Positions 9,792 through 19,983 of a DNA stretch of 64,000 nucleotides are shown here, one piece after another. The DNA is from an uncultured Rhizobiaceae bacterium (lineage in GTDB: Bacteria > Pseudomonadota > Alphaproteobacteria > Rhizobiales > Rhizobiaceae). The notes under the pieces were generated by a model. It made no database searches and was not told the DNA's origin. It saw only the letters and a list, made by a program, of their open reading frames with translations. The translations under genes were made by a program, and so were the position numbers. How positions within the stretch are numbered: position 1 is the stretch's first letter; every line of letters starts with the position of its first letter. The DNA lies in NCBI GenBank assembly GCA_947259295.1, contig CAMYMG010000036.1, positions 1 to 64,000 of the forward strand, written 5' to 3'.

Positions 9792-11033
9792 TCACCCGAA
9801 GAACTTTCGTGCCTTTTCCAGCGCCTCGACCAGCGCGTCGACCTCGGCCCTGGTATTATACATGCCGAACGATGCCCTGCATGTGGAGGTAACGCCGAAG
9901 CGTTTCAACAGCGGCTGTGCGCAATGGGTGCCGGCGCGGACCGCGACGCCCTGCCGGTCGATCACCATAGACACGTCGTGCGCGTGAATGCCCTGCAGCT
10001 CGAAGGAGACAATGGCGCCCTTGTCCGGCGCGTCGCCGAAGATGCGCAGCGAGTTGATCGAACGCAGCCGCTCATGCGCATAGGCCTTGAGGTCAGCCTC
10101 ATGCGCGGCAATGCGCGCGCGGCCGACGCTTTCCATGTATTCGAGCGCGGCACCTAGCCCGATCGCCTGGACGATCGGCGGCGTGCCGGCCTCGAAGCGG
10201 TGCGGCGGGTCGTTGTAGGTGACGACGTCTTCCGTCACTTCCTCGATCATCTCGCCGCCGCCCTGGAAGGGGCGCATGCTCTCAAGCATCGCCTTCTTGC
10301 CGTAGAGCACGCCGATGCCCGAGGGGCCATAGACTTTGTGGCCGGTGAAGACGAAGAAGTCGCAGTCGAGATCCTGCACGTCGATCGGCATGTGGACGGC
10401 AGACTGGCTGCCGTCGACAAGCACCGGAATGCCGCGCTCATGCGCAATGCGGCAGATTTCCTTGATCGGCGTGACGGTGCCCAGCGCATTGGACATCTGC
10501 GTGATCGCGACCAGCTTGGTGCGGTCGGTCAGGCGCTTCTCGAACTCTTCGATGTGGAAAGCGCCCTGATCGTCGACCGGCACCCAGACCAGCTTGGCAC
10601 CCTGCCGTTCGCGAATGAAATGCCACGGCACGATGTTGGAGTGGTGCTCCATGATCGACAGCACGATCTCGTCGCCCTCGCCGATGTTGGGCATGCCGAA
10701 GCCATAGGCGACCGTGTTGATTGCCGCTGTCGTGTTGGAGGTGAAGACGATCTGATCGACGCTCGACGCGTTGAGAAAGCGGCGCACGCTCTCGCGCGCC
10801 TTTTCATAGGCGTCGGTAGCCGCGTTGGACAGGAAATGCAGCCCGCGGTGTACGTTGGCGTATTCGTTCGAATAGGCGTTCGTCACCGCGTCGATAACCA
10901 CCTGCGGCTTCTGCGCCGAGGCGCCGTTGTCGAGATAGACCAGCGGCTTGCCGTAGACTTCGCGCGACAGGATCGGGAAATCCCGGCGGATCGCCTCGAC
11001 GTCGTAGGGTGCGTCCGTGACTGACTGATCCAT
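9792..11033 (-). CDS. sufS: Class II cysteine desulfurase SufS
   Basis: PLP enzyme that takes sulfur from cysteine as a persulfide for Fe-S cluster assembly. The 413-residue protein has the PLP lysine in FTGHKVYGPSG and the active-site cysteine in RAGTHCAQPLL, the short-loop form typical of class II enzymes. The ATG at 11033 (MDQSVTDAPYD) fits the family start; the 454-residue track ORF adds a shadow of the end of sufD. It starts 10 nt after the sufD stop, within one operon sufB-sufC-sufD-sufS-sufT. Confidence 0.97.
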   Translation of the reverse strand: MDQSVTDAPYDVEAIRRDFPILSREVYGKPLVYLDNGASAQKPQVVIDAVTNAYSNEYANVHRGLHFLSNAATDAYEKARESVRRFLNASSVDQIVFTSNTTAAINTVAYGFGMPNIGEGDEIVLSIMEHHSNIVPWHFIRERQGAKLVWVPVDDQGAFHIEEFEKRLTDRTKLVAITQMSNALGTVTPIKEICRIAHERGIPVLVDGSQSAVHMPIDVQDLDCDFFVFTGHKVYGPSGIGVLYGKKAMLESMRPFQGGGEMIEEVTEDVVTYNDPPHRFEAGTPPIVQAIGLGAALEYMESVGRARIAAHEADLKAYAHERLRSINSLRIFGDAPDKGAIVSFELQGIHAHDVSMVIDRQGVAVRAGTHCAQPLLKRFGVTSTCRASFGMYNTRAEVDALVEALEKARKFFG

Positions 11034-11043
11034 CTCTATCCTG

Positions 11044-12312
11044 CTACCCGTGTGCCGCGAACCAGCCGTCGAGCATCGCCTCGAGGGCTTCGACCAGCGC
11101 TTCGTTCTCGAGATCCTCGATGACCTCGGCGACGAATGCCTTGACCAAAAGGCCACGTGCCGACTTCTCGTCGATGCCGCGCGCCATCAGATAGAACAGA
11201 TGGTTGTTGTCGATCTCGGTGACGGTAGCGCCGTGGCCGCACTGCACGTCGTCGGCGAAGATTTCGAGTTCCGGCTTGGTCGAGAACTCGCCTTCGTCCG
11301 ACAGCAACAGCGTGTTGCAGGCCATCTTGGCGTCGGTCTTCTGGGCATATTTGGCGACGTTGATACGGCCCTGGAAGACGCCGCGCGCGCGGCCGGTCAC
11401 AACGTTGCGGATGATTTCCGTCGACGTCGTTTCGGGCACGGCGTGGTCGAGCACCATCGTGACATCGGTATGCGTGTCGCCGGCCAGCAGATTGACGCCG
11501 CGCAGCGTGAACACAGACCCCTCGCCAGCCGCGGTGACATTGATCTCCTGGCGCACCAGCTTGCCGCCGGCGTTCATGACGAACAGCGTCAGTTTGGAGT
11601 CCTTGCCGAGTTCGGCATTGAACTGGCCGAAATGCGTCGCCCCTCCCGGCTGGTCCTGGACGATCAGCCAGGTCAGTTCGGCACCCTCGCCGAGCGTCAG
11701 ATGGCTGATCGAGCTGACGAGCGCGTCCCCGGTTCCGGTCTGCCGCTCTATCAGGGTGGCCTTTGCTCCCGCGCCCACGCGCACAGGCAACCGGACATGG
11801 CTCTGACCGGCGGCCTGGATATTCTGCACCTCGATCGGTGCTTCAGGTGCTGCACCCTCGGCGATGTCGATGAAATAGCCGTCAGCCACGAATGCGGTGT
11901 TCAACGCACCGATCGCGTCGTCGCGGCCCTTTGCGCCGAGTGCCTGCGAAAACCTGCCATCGGAAAGCATGTCGCCGAGGCGCTGGATTGCAACGCCATC
12001 GACATCCGGCAGCTTGGTCGAGGAAACGCCGTTGAGCAGCGCGATCGAGGTCGCGCCCGCAACGAGCGGGGCGATCGTCTCAGCCTTTGCCGAGCCGTCG
12101 TAATGCGGCACCGACGTCAGCAGCCGGCGCAGGTCGGTATAGTGCCAGGCCTCGATGCGCTTGGTCGGCAGGCCGGCCTTGATCTGCTCGATGGCACTGT
12201 CGCGCCGGCTTGCGACGTCGCCGTCACCAGGCAGCAGCGACAGTTGTTCGCCATAGGCGTCGACGAGCGCGTTCTCGGCCAGTGTTCGCTGTGGCGTTGC
12301 ATGCATGTTCAT
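11044..12312 (-). CDS. sufD: SUF scaffold subunit SufD
   Basis: Partner of SufB in the SufBC2D scaffold on which Fe-S clusters are built; it is linked to iron entry. The protein (about 422 residues) has the beta-helix fold typical of the family and the conserved VQCGHGATVTEIDNN segment, whose Cys and His match the functional SufD residues known from E. coli. The N-terminal helical part contains TKRIEAWHYTDLRRL. The ATG at 12312 has AGGTGG upstream; GTG 12321 is the track start. It lies 9 nt past the sufC stop. Confidence 0.96.
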   Translation of the reverse strand: MNMHATPQRTLAENALVDAYGEQLSLLPGDGDVASRRDSAIEQIKAGLPTKRIEAWHYTDLRRLLTSVPHYDGSAKAETIAPLVAGATSIALLNGVSSTKLPDVDGVAIQRLGDMLSDGRFSQALGAKGRDDAIGALNTAFVADGYFIDIAEGAAPEAPIEVQNIQAAGQSHVRLPVRVGAGAKATLIERQTGTGDALVSSISHLTLGEGAELTWLIVQDQPGGATHFGQFNAELGKDSKLTLFVMNAGGKLVRQEINVTAAGEGSVFTLRGVNLLAGDTHTDVTMVLDHAVPETTSTEIIRNVVTGRARGVFQGRINVAKYAQKTDAKMACNTLLLSDEGEFSTKPELEIFADDVQCGHGATVTEIDNNHLFYLMARGIDEKSARGLLVKAFVAEVIEDLENEALVEALEAMLDGWFAAHG

Positions 12313-12321
12313 CACGACCAC

Positions 12322-13077
12322 CTATGCAGCCTCGCCGATGATCCCGGCGTAGCCATTCTCTTCGAGTTCAAATGCCAGGCTCTTGTCGCCCGACTTGATC
12401 ACCTGGCCCTTGTAGAGGACATGCACGCTGTCGGGCACGATGTGCTCGAGCAGGCGCTGGTAATGCGTGATGACGATGATCGCGCGGTCCGGCGAACGCA
12501 GCGCGTTGACGCCGTCCGAGACGATCTTCAGCGCATCGATGTCGAGCCCGGAATCGGTCTCGTCGAGCACGCAGAGTTTCGGTTCGAGCAGCTTCATCTG
12601 CAGGATTTCGGCGCGCTTCTTCTCGCCGCCTGAGAAGCCGACATTCAGCGGCCGCTTCAGCATCGCCATGTCCATGTCGAGCCCGCCGGCGGCTTCCTTC
12701 ACGCGGCGGATGAATTCCGGAATCTTCAGCGGCTCCTCGCCGCGCGCCTTGCGCTGGGCATTCATCGCCACCTTGAGGAACTCCATCGTCGCGACGCCCG
12801 GTATCTCCATCGGATACTGGAAGGCGAGGAAGATGCCGGCGGCTGCCCGCTCGGCCGGGTCCATCTCGAGGATCGACTCGCCGTTGTAGAGTATGTCGCC
12901 CTCGGTGACCTCGTAGTCGTCACGGCCGGCCAGCACATAGGACAGCGTCGACTTGCCCGAGCCGTTCGGGCCCATAATCGCAGCGACTTCGCCGTTCTTA
13001 ACGGTGAGGTTCAGTCCGCGGATGATTTCGGTGCCTGTCGAAGCGATCCGGGCGTGGAGGTTTCTTATTTCTAGCAT
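12322..13077 (-). CDS. sufC: SUF ATPase SufC
   Basis: Cytosolic ABC-type ATPase that drives conformational change of the SufB-SufD scaffold. The 251-residue protein has Walker A GPNGSGKST, the signature NVGFSGGEKKR and Walker B LCVLDETDSGLD. No membrane domain is attached, as expected for SufC. It lies between sufB (28 nt upstream) and sufD, all on the minus strand. Length and start are standard. Confidence 0.98.
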   Translation of the reverse strand: MLEIRNLHARIASTGTEIIRGLNLTVKNGEVAAIMGPNGSGKSTLSYVLAGRDDYEVTEGDILYNGESILEMDPAERAAAGIFLAFQYPMEIPGVATMEFLKVAMNAQRKARGEEPLKIPEFIRRVKEAAGGLDMDMAMLKRPLNVGFSGGEKKRAEILQMKLLEPKLCVLDETDSGLDIDALKIVSDGVNALRSPDRAIIVITHYQRLLEHIVPDSVHVLYKGQVIKSGDKSLAFELEENGYAGIIGEAA

Positions 13078-13105
13078 TTGTTCTTCCTGAATATCTTGTC
13101 GCCGG

Positions 13106-14626
<1,521 letters not shown>

Positions 14627-14644
14627 ATCGCGTTCTCCATCCAC

Positions 14645-14663
14645 GCCGGGTTCAAGGCCCGGC
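14645..14663 (-). promoter_or_regulatory. Leader hairpin of sufB, twin of the sufA one
   Basis: On the minus strand GCCGGG-CCTTGAA-CCCGGC forms a 6-bp stem with a 7-nt loop, ending 18 nt before the sufB ATG. The same loop on a different stem is found at the same distance before sufA. On the plus strand the element resembles a tRNA T-arm, but no tRNA surrounds it. Confidence 0.5.
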
Positions 14664-14795
14664 AGTTTTCAAACTATGTCGCCGCGAAGCGGCAGCACGC
14701 ATATAGTGCGTTAGATCGGGATATTCACCCCGGCGGAACCGCATGGCACGATCCCGAAAACGCACTTTCTCCATTCTTGCGGGCATTCCCGCAAG

Positions 14796-15962
14796 TCAGG
14801 CGGCCTTTGTCGTCCGGCCGCCCATCCGTTCCAGCATCGCGGCCAGCGCCAGCCTGAACTTCTCGACATCCGCCGCATCCGTCTGATGGCCGATCGAGAC
14901 GCGCAAGGCGCCATCGTTTTTGCCCAAACCCATCGCTTTCAGGACATGGCTTGGCCCGGTACGGCCCGAAGAACAGGCTGATCCGGCCGACACCGCGACG
15001 CCGGCCAGATCGAATCCGATCTGCGCCGTCTCGGCCTTGAGGCCCGGGATAGCAAAGAAAGTCGTGTTGGCAAGTCGTGGCGCGCCGTTGCCGAATATTT
15101 TCGCATCCGGCGCCAGCGCCAACACTGCCTCTTCTATCTGGTCGCGCACGTCCCTGACCCTGGCAATCGCGGCAAGTCCGTCGCGCGCCACGCGCGCCGC
15201 TGCACCAAATCCGGCGATTGCCGGCAGATTTTCCGTGCCGCCGCGATGTCCGCTTTCCTGGCCGCCGCCGGTGATCAGTGGCACTGGCATCATCAGGTCG
15301 GAGGCGGCGACAATCGCCCCGGCGCCGAGCGGTCCGCCGATCTTGTGCGACGACAGGATGAGGTAGTCCGCGGTTCCGTCTGCGATGTCGAGCGGAATAC
15401 GTCCCGCAGCCTGAACCGCATCGACCACCAAAAGCCCGCCGGCAGCTTTCACCAGGGCCGCGATCCCGGCGACAGGCTGGATAACGCCGGTTTCATTGTT
15501 GGCGGCATGGATGGCGACAAGCGGCAAGCCCTCGGTGCTGTCGTGTCCCAACAGGGCCACTTGCAGAGCATCCAGATCGCACAAACCGTCGCTGTCGACG
15601 CCGATGCGGACCACGTGCTCGGGCGAAAATCTCCCGCCATTCAGAAGGCAGGGATGGTCGGCGGCCGAGACATAGAGCCGGGACATGCGCACCGGGCCGC
15701 GCCCCATGCGCCAGTCAGGCGTAAGCAGGGTGGCGGCAGCCTCCGTTGCCCCTGATGTGAAAACGACATGGGCCGGGTTGCCATTGACCAGCGACGCGAC
15801 CGAGACGCGTACCGCCTCGACGATGCGCCGCGCGCCGCGGCCTTCGCCATGCACGGAGGAAGGGTTGGCCGAACTGTCCATCGCGGCAAGCATGGCCTCG
15901 CGCGCCGCCGGCAGGAGCGGAGCGCTGGCATTGTAGTCAAGATAGGCGCGAGGGCCGGTCAT
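14796..15962 (-). CDS. Class I (NifS/IscS-like) cysteine desulfurase
   Basis: A second PLP cysteine desulfurase, of the class I type, heading the SUF gene group. The 388-residue protein has the PLP lysine in SSHKIGGPLGAG and the active Cys in the longer loop SAGSACSSGRTGPS, which marks class I. It probably supplies persulfide sulfur to SUF or to tRNA thiolation. The ATG at 15962 (MTGPRAYLDYN) is chosen because the fold begins there; the track start at 15992 adds ten unlikely residues. Alphaproteobacterial SUF operons often begin with such a gene. A candidate Irr box lies upstream. Confidence 0.92.
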   Translation of the reverse strand: MTGPRAYLDYNASAPLLPAAREAMLAAMDSSANPSSVHGEGRGARRIVEAVRVSVASLVNGNPAHVVFTSGATEAAATLLTPDWRMGRGPVRMSRLYVSAADHPCLLNGGRFSPEHVVRIGVDSDGLCDLDALQVALLGHDSTEGLPLVAIHAANNETGVIQPVAGIAALVKAAGGLLVVDAVQAAGRIPLDIADGTADYLILSSHKIGGPLGAGAIVAASDLMMPVPLITGGGQESGHRGGTENLPAIAGFGAAARVARDGLAAIARVRDVRDQIEEAVLALAPDAKIFGNGAPRLANTTFFAIPGLKAETAQIGFDLAGVAVSAGSACSSGRTGPSHVLKAMGLGKNDGALRVSIGHQTDAADVEKFRLALAAMLERMGGRTTKAA

Positions 15963-16081
15963 TTCAGTTCCGCGGGTCCGCTTGGCTGGCAATCTGTATC
16001 CAAGGTGCTTTATTTCCTTGAATTTTCAGGGTCAGACGTCCTATTTAGCCGCTTTGCCGGCCGGGTGGAAACGCCGCCCAG

Positions 16082-16098
16082 TTTTGAACAGTTCTAAT
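16082..16098 (-). promoter_or_regulatory. Candidate Irr box (iron control element)
   Basis: TTTTGAACAGTTCTAAT is a near-palindrome around CAG. It resembles the rhizobial iron control element bound by Irr, whose consensus is an inverted repeat of roughly TTAGAA-N3-TTCTAA; one arm fits fully and the other has one mismatch. It lies about 120 nt upstream of the first cysteine desulfurase gene, whose operon is an expected Irr/RirA target in Rhizobiales. Assigned by eye only. Confidence 0.4.
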
Positions 16099-16190
16099 CT
16101 AGCTTGTAGGAAGGCGCGCGTTCCGCGTCAAGGCTGGCCTGGAGCTGATCCCGCCGGCTGTGCGAGTTGTGCGGCGATTGGAGTCATTTA

Positions 16191-16865
16191 ATGCCTGAGG
16201 TTATTTTTGCTGGTCCTGCGGGTCGCCTGGAGGGTCGCTATCAGCCGTCCAAGGAGAAAAGCGCGCCCATCGCCATCATCCTGCATCCGCACCCGCAGTT
16301 CGGCGGCACGATGAACAACAAGATCGTCTACGATCTGTTCTACATGTTCCAGAAGCGTGACTTCACCACGCTGCGTTTCAATTTCCGCGGCATCGGCCGC
16401 AGCCAGGGCGAGTTCGACCACGGCACCGGCGAGTTGTCGGATGCGGCGGCGGCGCTCGACTGGATCCAGTCTTTGCACCCGGATTCAAAGACCTGCTGGG
16501 TTGCCGGCTATTCCTTCGGCGCCTGGATCGGCATGCAGCTCCTGATGCGGCGGCCCGAGATCGAGGGGTTCATGTCGATTGCCCCGCAGCCCAACACCTA
16601 TGACTTTTCTTTTCTTGCCCCCTGCCCGTCCTCGGGCCTGATCATCCATGGCGATGCCGACAAGGTCGCGCCGCCGAAGGACGTCCAGGGGCTGGTCGAC
16701 AAGCTGCACACGCAAAAGGGCATCACGATCACGCAGAAAACCCTGCCCGGCGCCAACCACTTCTTCACCAACGACGCCGAGTTGCTGATCGAGGAATGTT
16801 CCGACTATCTCGACCGCAGGCTCGCGGGCGAGTTGTCGGATCCCCGCCCGAAGCGGCTACGCTAA
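16191..16865 (+). CDS. Alpha/beta hydrolase next to SUF genes
   Basis: A 224-residue alpha/beta hydrolase. HPHPQFGGTMNNK lies where the oxyanion loop is expected, the nucleophile elbow is GYSFGAW (Ser near residue 102), and a late ANHFF His can serve as catalytic base with the Asp in HGDADKVAPP. No signal peptide, so it is cytoplasmic. The substrate is unknown. The ATG at 16191 has TTGGAG upstream; the track ORF starts 24 nt earlier without support. It is divergent from the cysteine desulfurase across a 228-nt promoter region, a neighbourhood often seen in rhizobia. Confidence 0.88.
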   Translation: MPEVIFAGPAGRLEGRYQPSKEKSAPIAIILHPHPQFGGTMNNKIVYDLFYMFQKRDFTTLRFNFRGIGRSQGEFDHGTGELSDAAAALDWIQSLHPDSKTCWVAGYSFGAWIGMQLLMRRPEIEGFMSIAPQPNTYDFSFLAPCPSSGLIIHGDADKVAPPKDVQGLVDKLHTQKGITITQKTLPGANHFFTNDAELLIEECSDYLDRRLAGELSDPRPKRLR

Positions 16866-17031
16866 AGTCCAAGTAGAGGCGCTCTGAAGGGCGCTACTAA
16901 TCGGCGTCTTTGCCTTTTGTTCCTGTCAAGTGGCGGTGGATACTTGTTAGCCGTCACTCGACAGACGAACAGGCGCGTGCAAGCCTTTTTCCTGTGACCG
17001 AATCACAACCTCACACGAGGGGGAAAAGCAC

Positions 17032-17433
17032 GTGAGCAAGTTCGAGATCTACAAGGACAAGAAGGGCGAGACGCGTTTTCGATATCGCGCCGGCAACGGC
17101 GAGATCGTGTTCAGTTCGGAAGGCTACAAGGCAAAGGCTTCCGCGACCAAGGCAATAGCATCGATCCAGAAGGACGCCGCCTCCGCAACGGTCGAGGAAA
17201 TGGCTCCGGCTGCCAAGAAGCCAGCCGCCAAACCGAAGGCTGCCGCCAAGGCGACGGCAAAGCCAGCCGCCAAGTCGGCCAAGCCTAAGGCTGCGGCAAA
17301 GAAGCCAGCCGCCAAGAAGGCGGCCGCAAAACCGGCGGCGGCGAGCGCAGCGAAGAAGACCGCAAAGCCGGCCGCCAAGGCCGCGACCAAGTCGAAGACC
17401 GCTGCCAAGCCGAAAGCAGCCGCCAAGAAATAG
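17032..17433 (+). CDS. DUF1508 protein with histone H1-like tail
   Basis: A 133-residue protein. The first 55 residues match the YegP/DUF1508 domain (FEIYKDKKGETRFRYRA, then GYKAKASATKAI). The remaining 75 or so are a low-complexity Lys/Ala/Pro tail made of AAKKPAAK-like repeats, as in histone H1 and in bacterial H1-like nucleoid proteins. The start is GTG at 17032 with a strong GAGGGGGAAAAG ribosome site. The tail should be disordered and bind DNA or RNA through charge. DUF1508 function is unknown. It converges with anmK, 34 nt stop to stop. Confidence 0.85.
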   Translation: MSKFEIYKDKKGETRFRYRAGNGEIVFSSEGYKAKASATKAIASIQKDAASATVEEMAPAAKKPAAKPKAAAKATAKPAAKSAKPKAAAKKPAAKKAAAKPAAASAAKKTAKPAAKAATKSKTAAKPKAAAKK

Positions 17434-17467
17434 ACTTCGACGTCCCGGACAAGCGCGGCGCGAGAGC

Positions 17468-18607
17468 CTAACTTGCGCCCCGCTCCGGCGTGGCAAGCAC
17501 CCCGCCCGTCGCCGGCTCCCTGCAACCGGTCGTCGTCGGAAATGTCAGTGGCAGTCCTTTCATCGACCTGACCGCCAAATAGGCCCAGGCCTCGGCCTCC
17601 GTGGCATCGCCATTGAGCTCGGCATCTTCGGCGACGATGACCTTGGCGCCACGGCGCTCGGCTCCTGCCTGCAGGTCGCCGACAATGTGCGGGTTCTTCC
17701 GCCCGCCGCCGCAGACGACCCACAGTCGTGGCTGTTCAGGCAGATGGTCGACCGATTCGAAGATAGCTTCGGCGGAAACCGCCGCCAGCGTCCGGGCACC
17801 ATCGGAAAGCTCCATCCCCTCGACATGCTCGAGCGTGAAATCGTTGCGGTCGAGTGATTTGGGGCCGGACTTTGCGAAATACGGGTTCTCGAGGTAGCGC
17901 GACACGACCGTGCGGTTGACGCCCCCCTCGCTGGCGATAGCTCCTCCGGCGTCGAACGGCACCCCGCCCTCGCGCGCCACCCACTGGTCGATTAGCGTAT
18001 TGCCCGGCCCGGTATCGAAAGCGACTGGATCCCCGGTTTCGGGCACGTAGCTTATGTTGGAAATGCCGCCGACATTGACGAAGACAACGGGATAGCGGCC
18101 AGCGAAGGGTCCCGGCAGCGAGCGCGCAAGCGCGGCGTGATAGGCCGGAACGAGCGGCGCCCCCTGCCCGCCAAGCGCCATGTCGTTCGCCCGCATGTCG
18201 AACACGACCGGAATGCCGGTTTCCTGCGCCAGCAGCGCGCCGTCGCCCAATTGCACCGTAAGCCCGGCTGCCGGCCGGTGCAGAACCGTCTGGCCGTGAA
18301 AGCCCATGACGTCCGGCGCAACCCCGGCACCGGACGGACCGGAGAGGAATTCCGCCACGGCGCTCGCGTGCCTAAGCGTTATCTCGCGCTCCAGCGCTTC
18401 GAGATCACCCGGACGGTCGCGCCGGTCGACAATCGACCTGGCGGTTTCGAGCGCAGCCTCGAGACGCCGCCGGAACCCCGCCTCATAGGGCACGAAGGCT
18501 GATGGCCCAGTTTCGATCGAGTTGATGCCATCAGTGATGACGACGGCAATGTCGATGCCGTCCATCGACGTGCCGCTCATCAGGCCAATCGCATGCACTA
18601 CCGTCAT
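17468..18607 (-). CDS. anmK: Anhydro-N-acetylmuramic acid kinase
   Basis: Phosphorylates and opens 1,6-anhydro-MurNAc to MurNAc 6-phosphate in cell-wall recycling. The 379-residue protein carries [14 protein letters not shown] at the N-terminus, [14 protein letters not shown] in the middle, [10 protein letters not shown] for substrate binding and [10 protein letters not shown] near the end. The ATG at 18607 ([10 protein letters not shown]) fits; the 409-residue track ORF extends into the promoter. It is divergent from tyrS with about 100 nt between starts. Confidence 0.96.
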   Translation of the reverse strand: MTVVHAIGLMSGTSMDGIDIAVVITDGINSIETGPSAFVPYEAGFRRRLEAALETARSIVDRRDRPGDLEALEREITLRHASAVAEFLSGPSGAGVAPDVMGFHGQTVLHRPAAGLTVQLGDGALLAQETGIPVVFDMRANDMALGGQGAPLVPAYHAALARSLPGPFAGRYPVVFVNVGGISNISYVPETGDPVAFDTGPGNTLIDQWVAREGGVPFDAGGAIASEGGVNRTVVSRYLENPYFAKSGPKSLDRNDFTLEHVEGMELSDGARTLAAVSAEAIFESVDHLPEQPRLWVVCGGGRKNPHIVGDLQAGAERRGAKVIVAEDAELNGDATEAEAWAYLAVRSMKGLPLTFPTTTGCREPATGGVLATPERGAS

Positions 18608-18711
18608 TTTTGCCGCCGTTCTTGTGATTCCCTGCTCGCGGATGCTAAACGCCCGCGACCATCCATGCCACGGGCCGACGCAAAAGCCTGGCCTCACCGG
18701 AAACGCAAGAC

Positions 18712-19980
18712 ATGTCCGCCTACAAATCCGACTTCCTGCGCGTGCTCGACGAACGCGGCTTCATCCATCAGGTCTCCGATCCGCAAGGACTGGACGCCGC
18801 TGCCCGCGCCGGCAGCATCACCGCCTATGTCGGCTACGATGCGACCGCGACCAGTCTGCATATCGGCAATCTGATTTCGGCGACCATGCTCTACTGGCTC
18901 CAGGAAACCGGACACCGGCCGATCACGCTGATGGGCGGCGGAACTTCGATGATCGGCGACCCGTCCTTCCGGGACGATCAGCGGCAGTTGCTGACACCCG
19001 AGGCGATCGCGCAGAACATCGACGGCATCAAGAAAATCTTCTCGCGCATCCTGGGCTATGGCGACGCCCCGACCGATGCCATCATGGTCAACAATGCCGA
19101 CTGGCTGATGAAGCTCAACTATGTCGAGTTCCTGCGCGACGTCGGGCGCCATTTTTCGGTCAACCGCATGCTGACCTTCGACAGCGTCAAGCTGCGGCTC
19201 GACCGCGAGCAGTCGCTGTCGTTCCTCGAATTCAACTACATGATCCTGCAGGCCTACGACTTCGTCGAACTGAACAAGCGCTACGGCTGCGTGCTGCAGA
19301 TGGGCGGCTCTGACCAGTGGGGCAACATCGTCAGCGGCATCGACCTCGGCCACCGCATGGGCACGCCGCAGCTCTACGCGCTGACCACGCCGTTGCTCAC
19401 CACCGCCTCGGGCGCCAAGATGGGCAAATCGGCCAGCGGCGCCGTCTGGCTCAACGCCGAGAATTTCTCGGCCTACGACTTCTGGCAGTACTGGCGCAAC
19501 ACCGAGGATGCCGACGTCGAGCGCTTCCTCAAGATCTTCACCCGCCTTCCTCTCGACGAGATCGCCAAGCTTGCCGCACTCGGCGGCGCGGAGGTCAACG
19601 AGGCGAAGAAGGTGCTCGCCACCGAGGCAACGGCCATCGTTCATGGGCGCGAAGCGGCGGAGCAGGCTGCCGAGACCGCTGCAGCTCTTTTCTCGAGAGG
19701 ACAAACTGTAAGCACGCTTCCTACGGTTGAAATTGACCGCGGTGCTAACGACGAATGGAGCGCCGGGCGCAGTAACGCCGCGATTGCAGTCGCCTCGGGG
19801 TTGGCTACTTCCATGTCGGATGCGCGACGGAAGTTTGCGGATGGCTCTTTAACGATCAACGATCAAAAAATTGTCGACCCTAATAACGTCCGCCTTTGGG
19901 AGAATACCTACGAAAATACGGGTGCGTTTAAGGTTCAGCTGGGAAAAAAGAAGGTTGTTCTCGTTAAGCTAAAGGATTGA
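18712..19980 (+). CDS. tyrS: Tyrosyl-tRNA synthetase
   Basis: Charges tRNA-Tyr. The 422-residue class I synthetase shows the HIGH-like motif in [11 protein letters not shown], the tyrosine-binding [12 protein letters not shown] segment and the KMSKS-like [11 protein letters not shown]-terminal S4-like RNA-binding domain covers about residues 335-422. From about codon 324 the codon choice changes abruptly: AGA, GTA, TTA and CTA all appear in the last hundred codons while the upstream part is strongly GC-ending. The reading frame is intact, so the gene is probably functional, but the 3' end looks as if it came from another source. It converges with the AsmA-like gene, 3 nt apart. Confidence 0.96.
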   Translation: MSAYKSDFLRVLDERGFIHQVSDPQGLDAAARAGSITAYVGYDATATSLHIGNLISATMLYWLQETGHRPITLMGGGTSMIGDPSFRDDQRQLLTPEAIAQNIDGIKKIFSRILGYGDAPTDAIMVNNADWLMKLNYVEFLRDVGRHFSVNRMLTFDSVKLRLDREQSLSFLEFNYMILQAYDFVELNKRYGCVLQMGGSDQWGNIVSGIDLGHRMGTPQLYALTTPLLTTASGAKMGKSASGAVWLNAENFSAYDFWQYWRNTEDADVERFLKIFTRLPLDEIAKLAALGGAEVNEAKKVLATEATAIVHGREAAEQAAETAAALFSRGQTVSTLPTVEIDRGANDEWSAGRSNAAIAVASGLATSMSDARRKFADGSLTINDQKIVDPNNVRLWENTYENTGAFKVQLGKKKVVLVKLKD

Positions 19981-19983
19981 CAC

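Noticed and set aside
11050-12633. 527-codon plus-strand ORF over sufD and sufC
   Set aside because: Shadow of the SUF genes; composition is Arg/His/Leu-rich as expected for an antisense GC-rich frame.
14776-14795. 8-bp hairpin after the class I cysteine desulfurase as a terminator
   Set aside because: The stem touches the stop codon but no T-tract follows on the minus strand; left out of the feature list.
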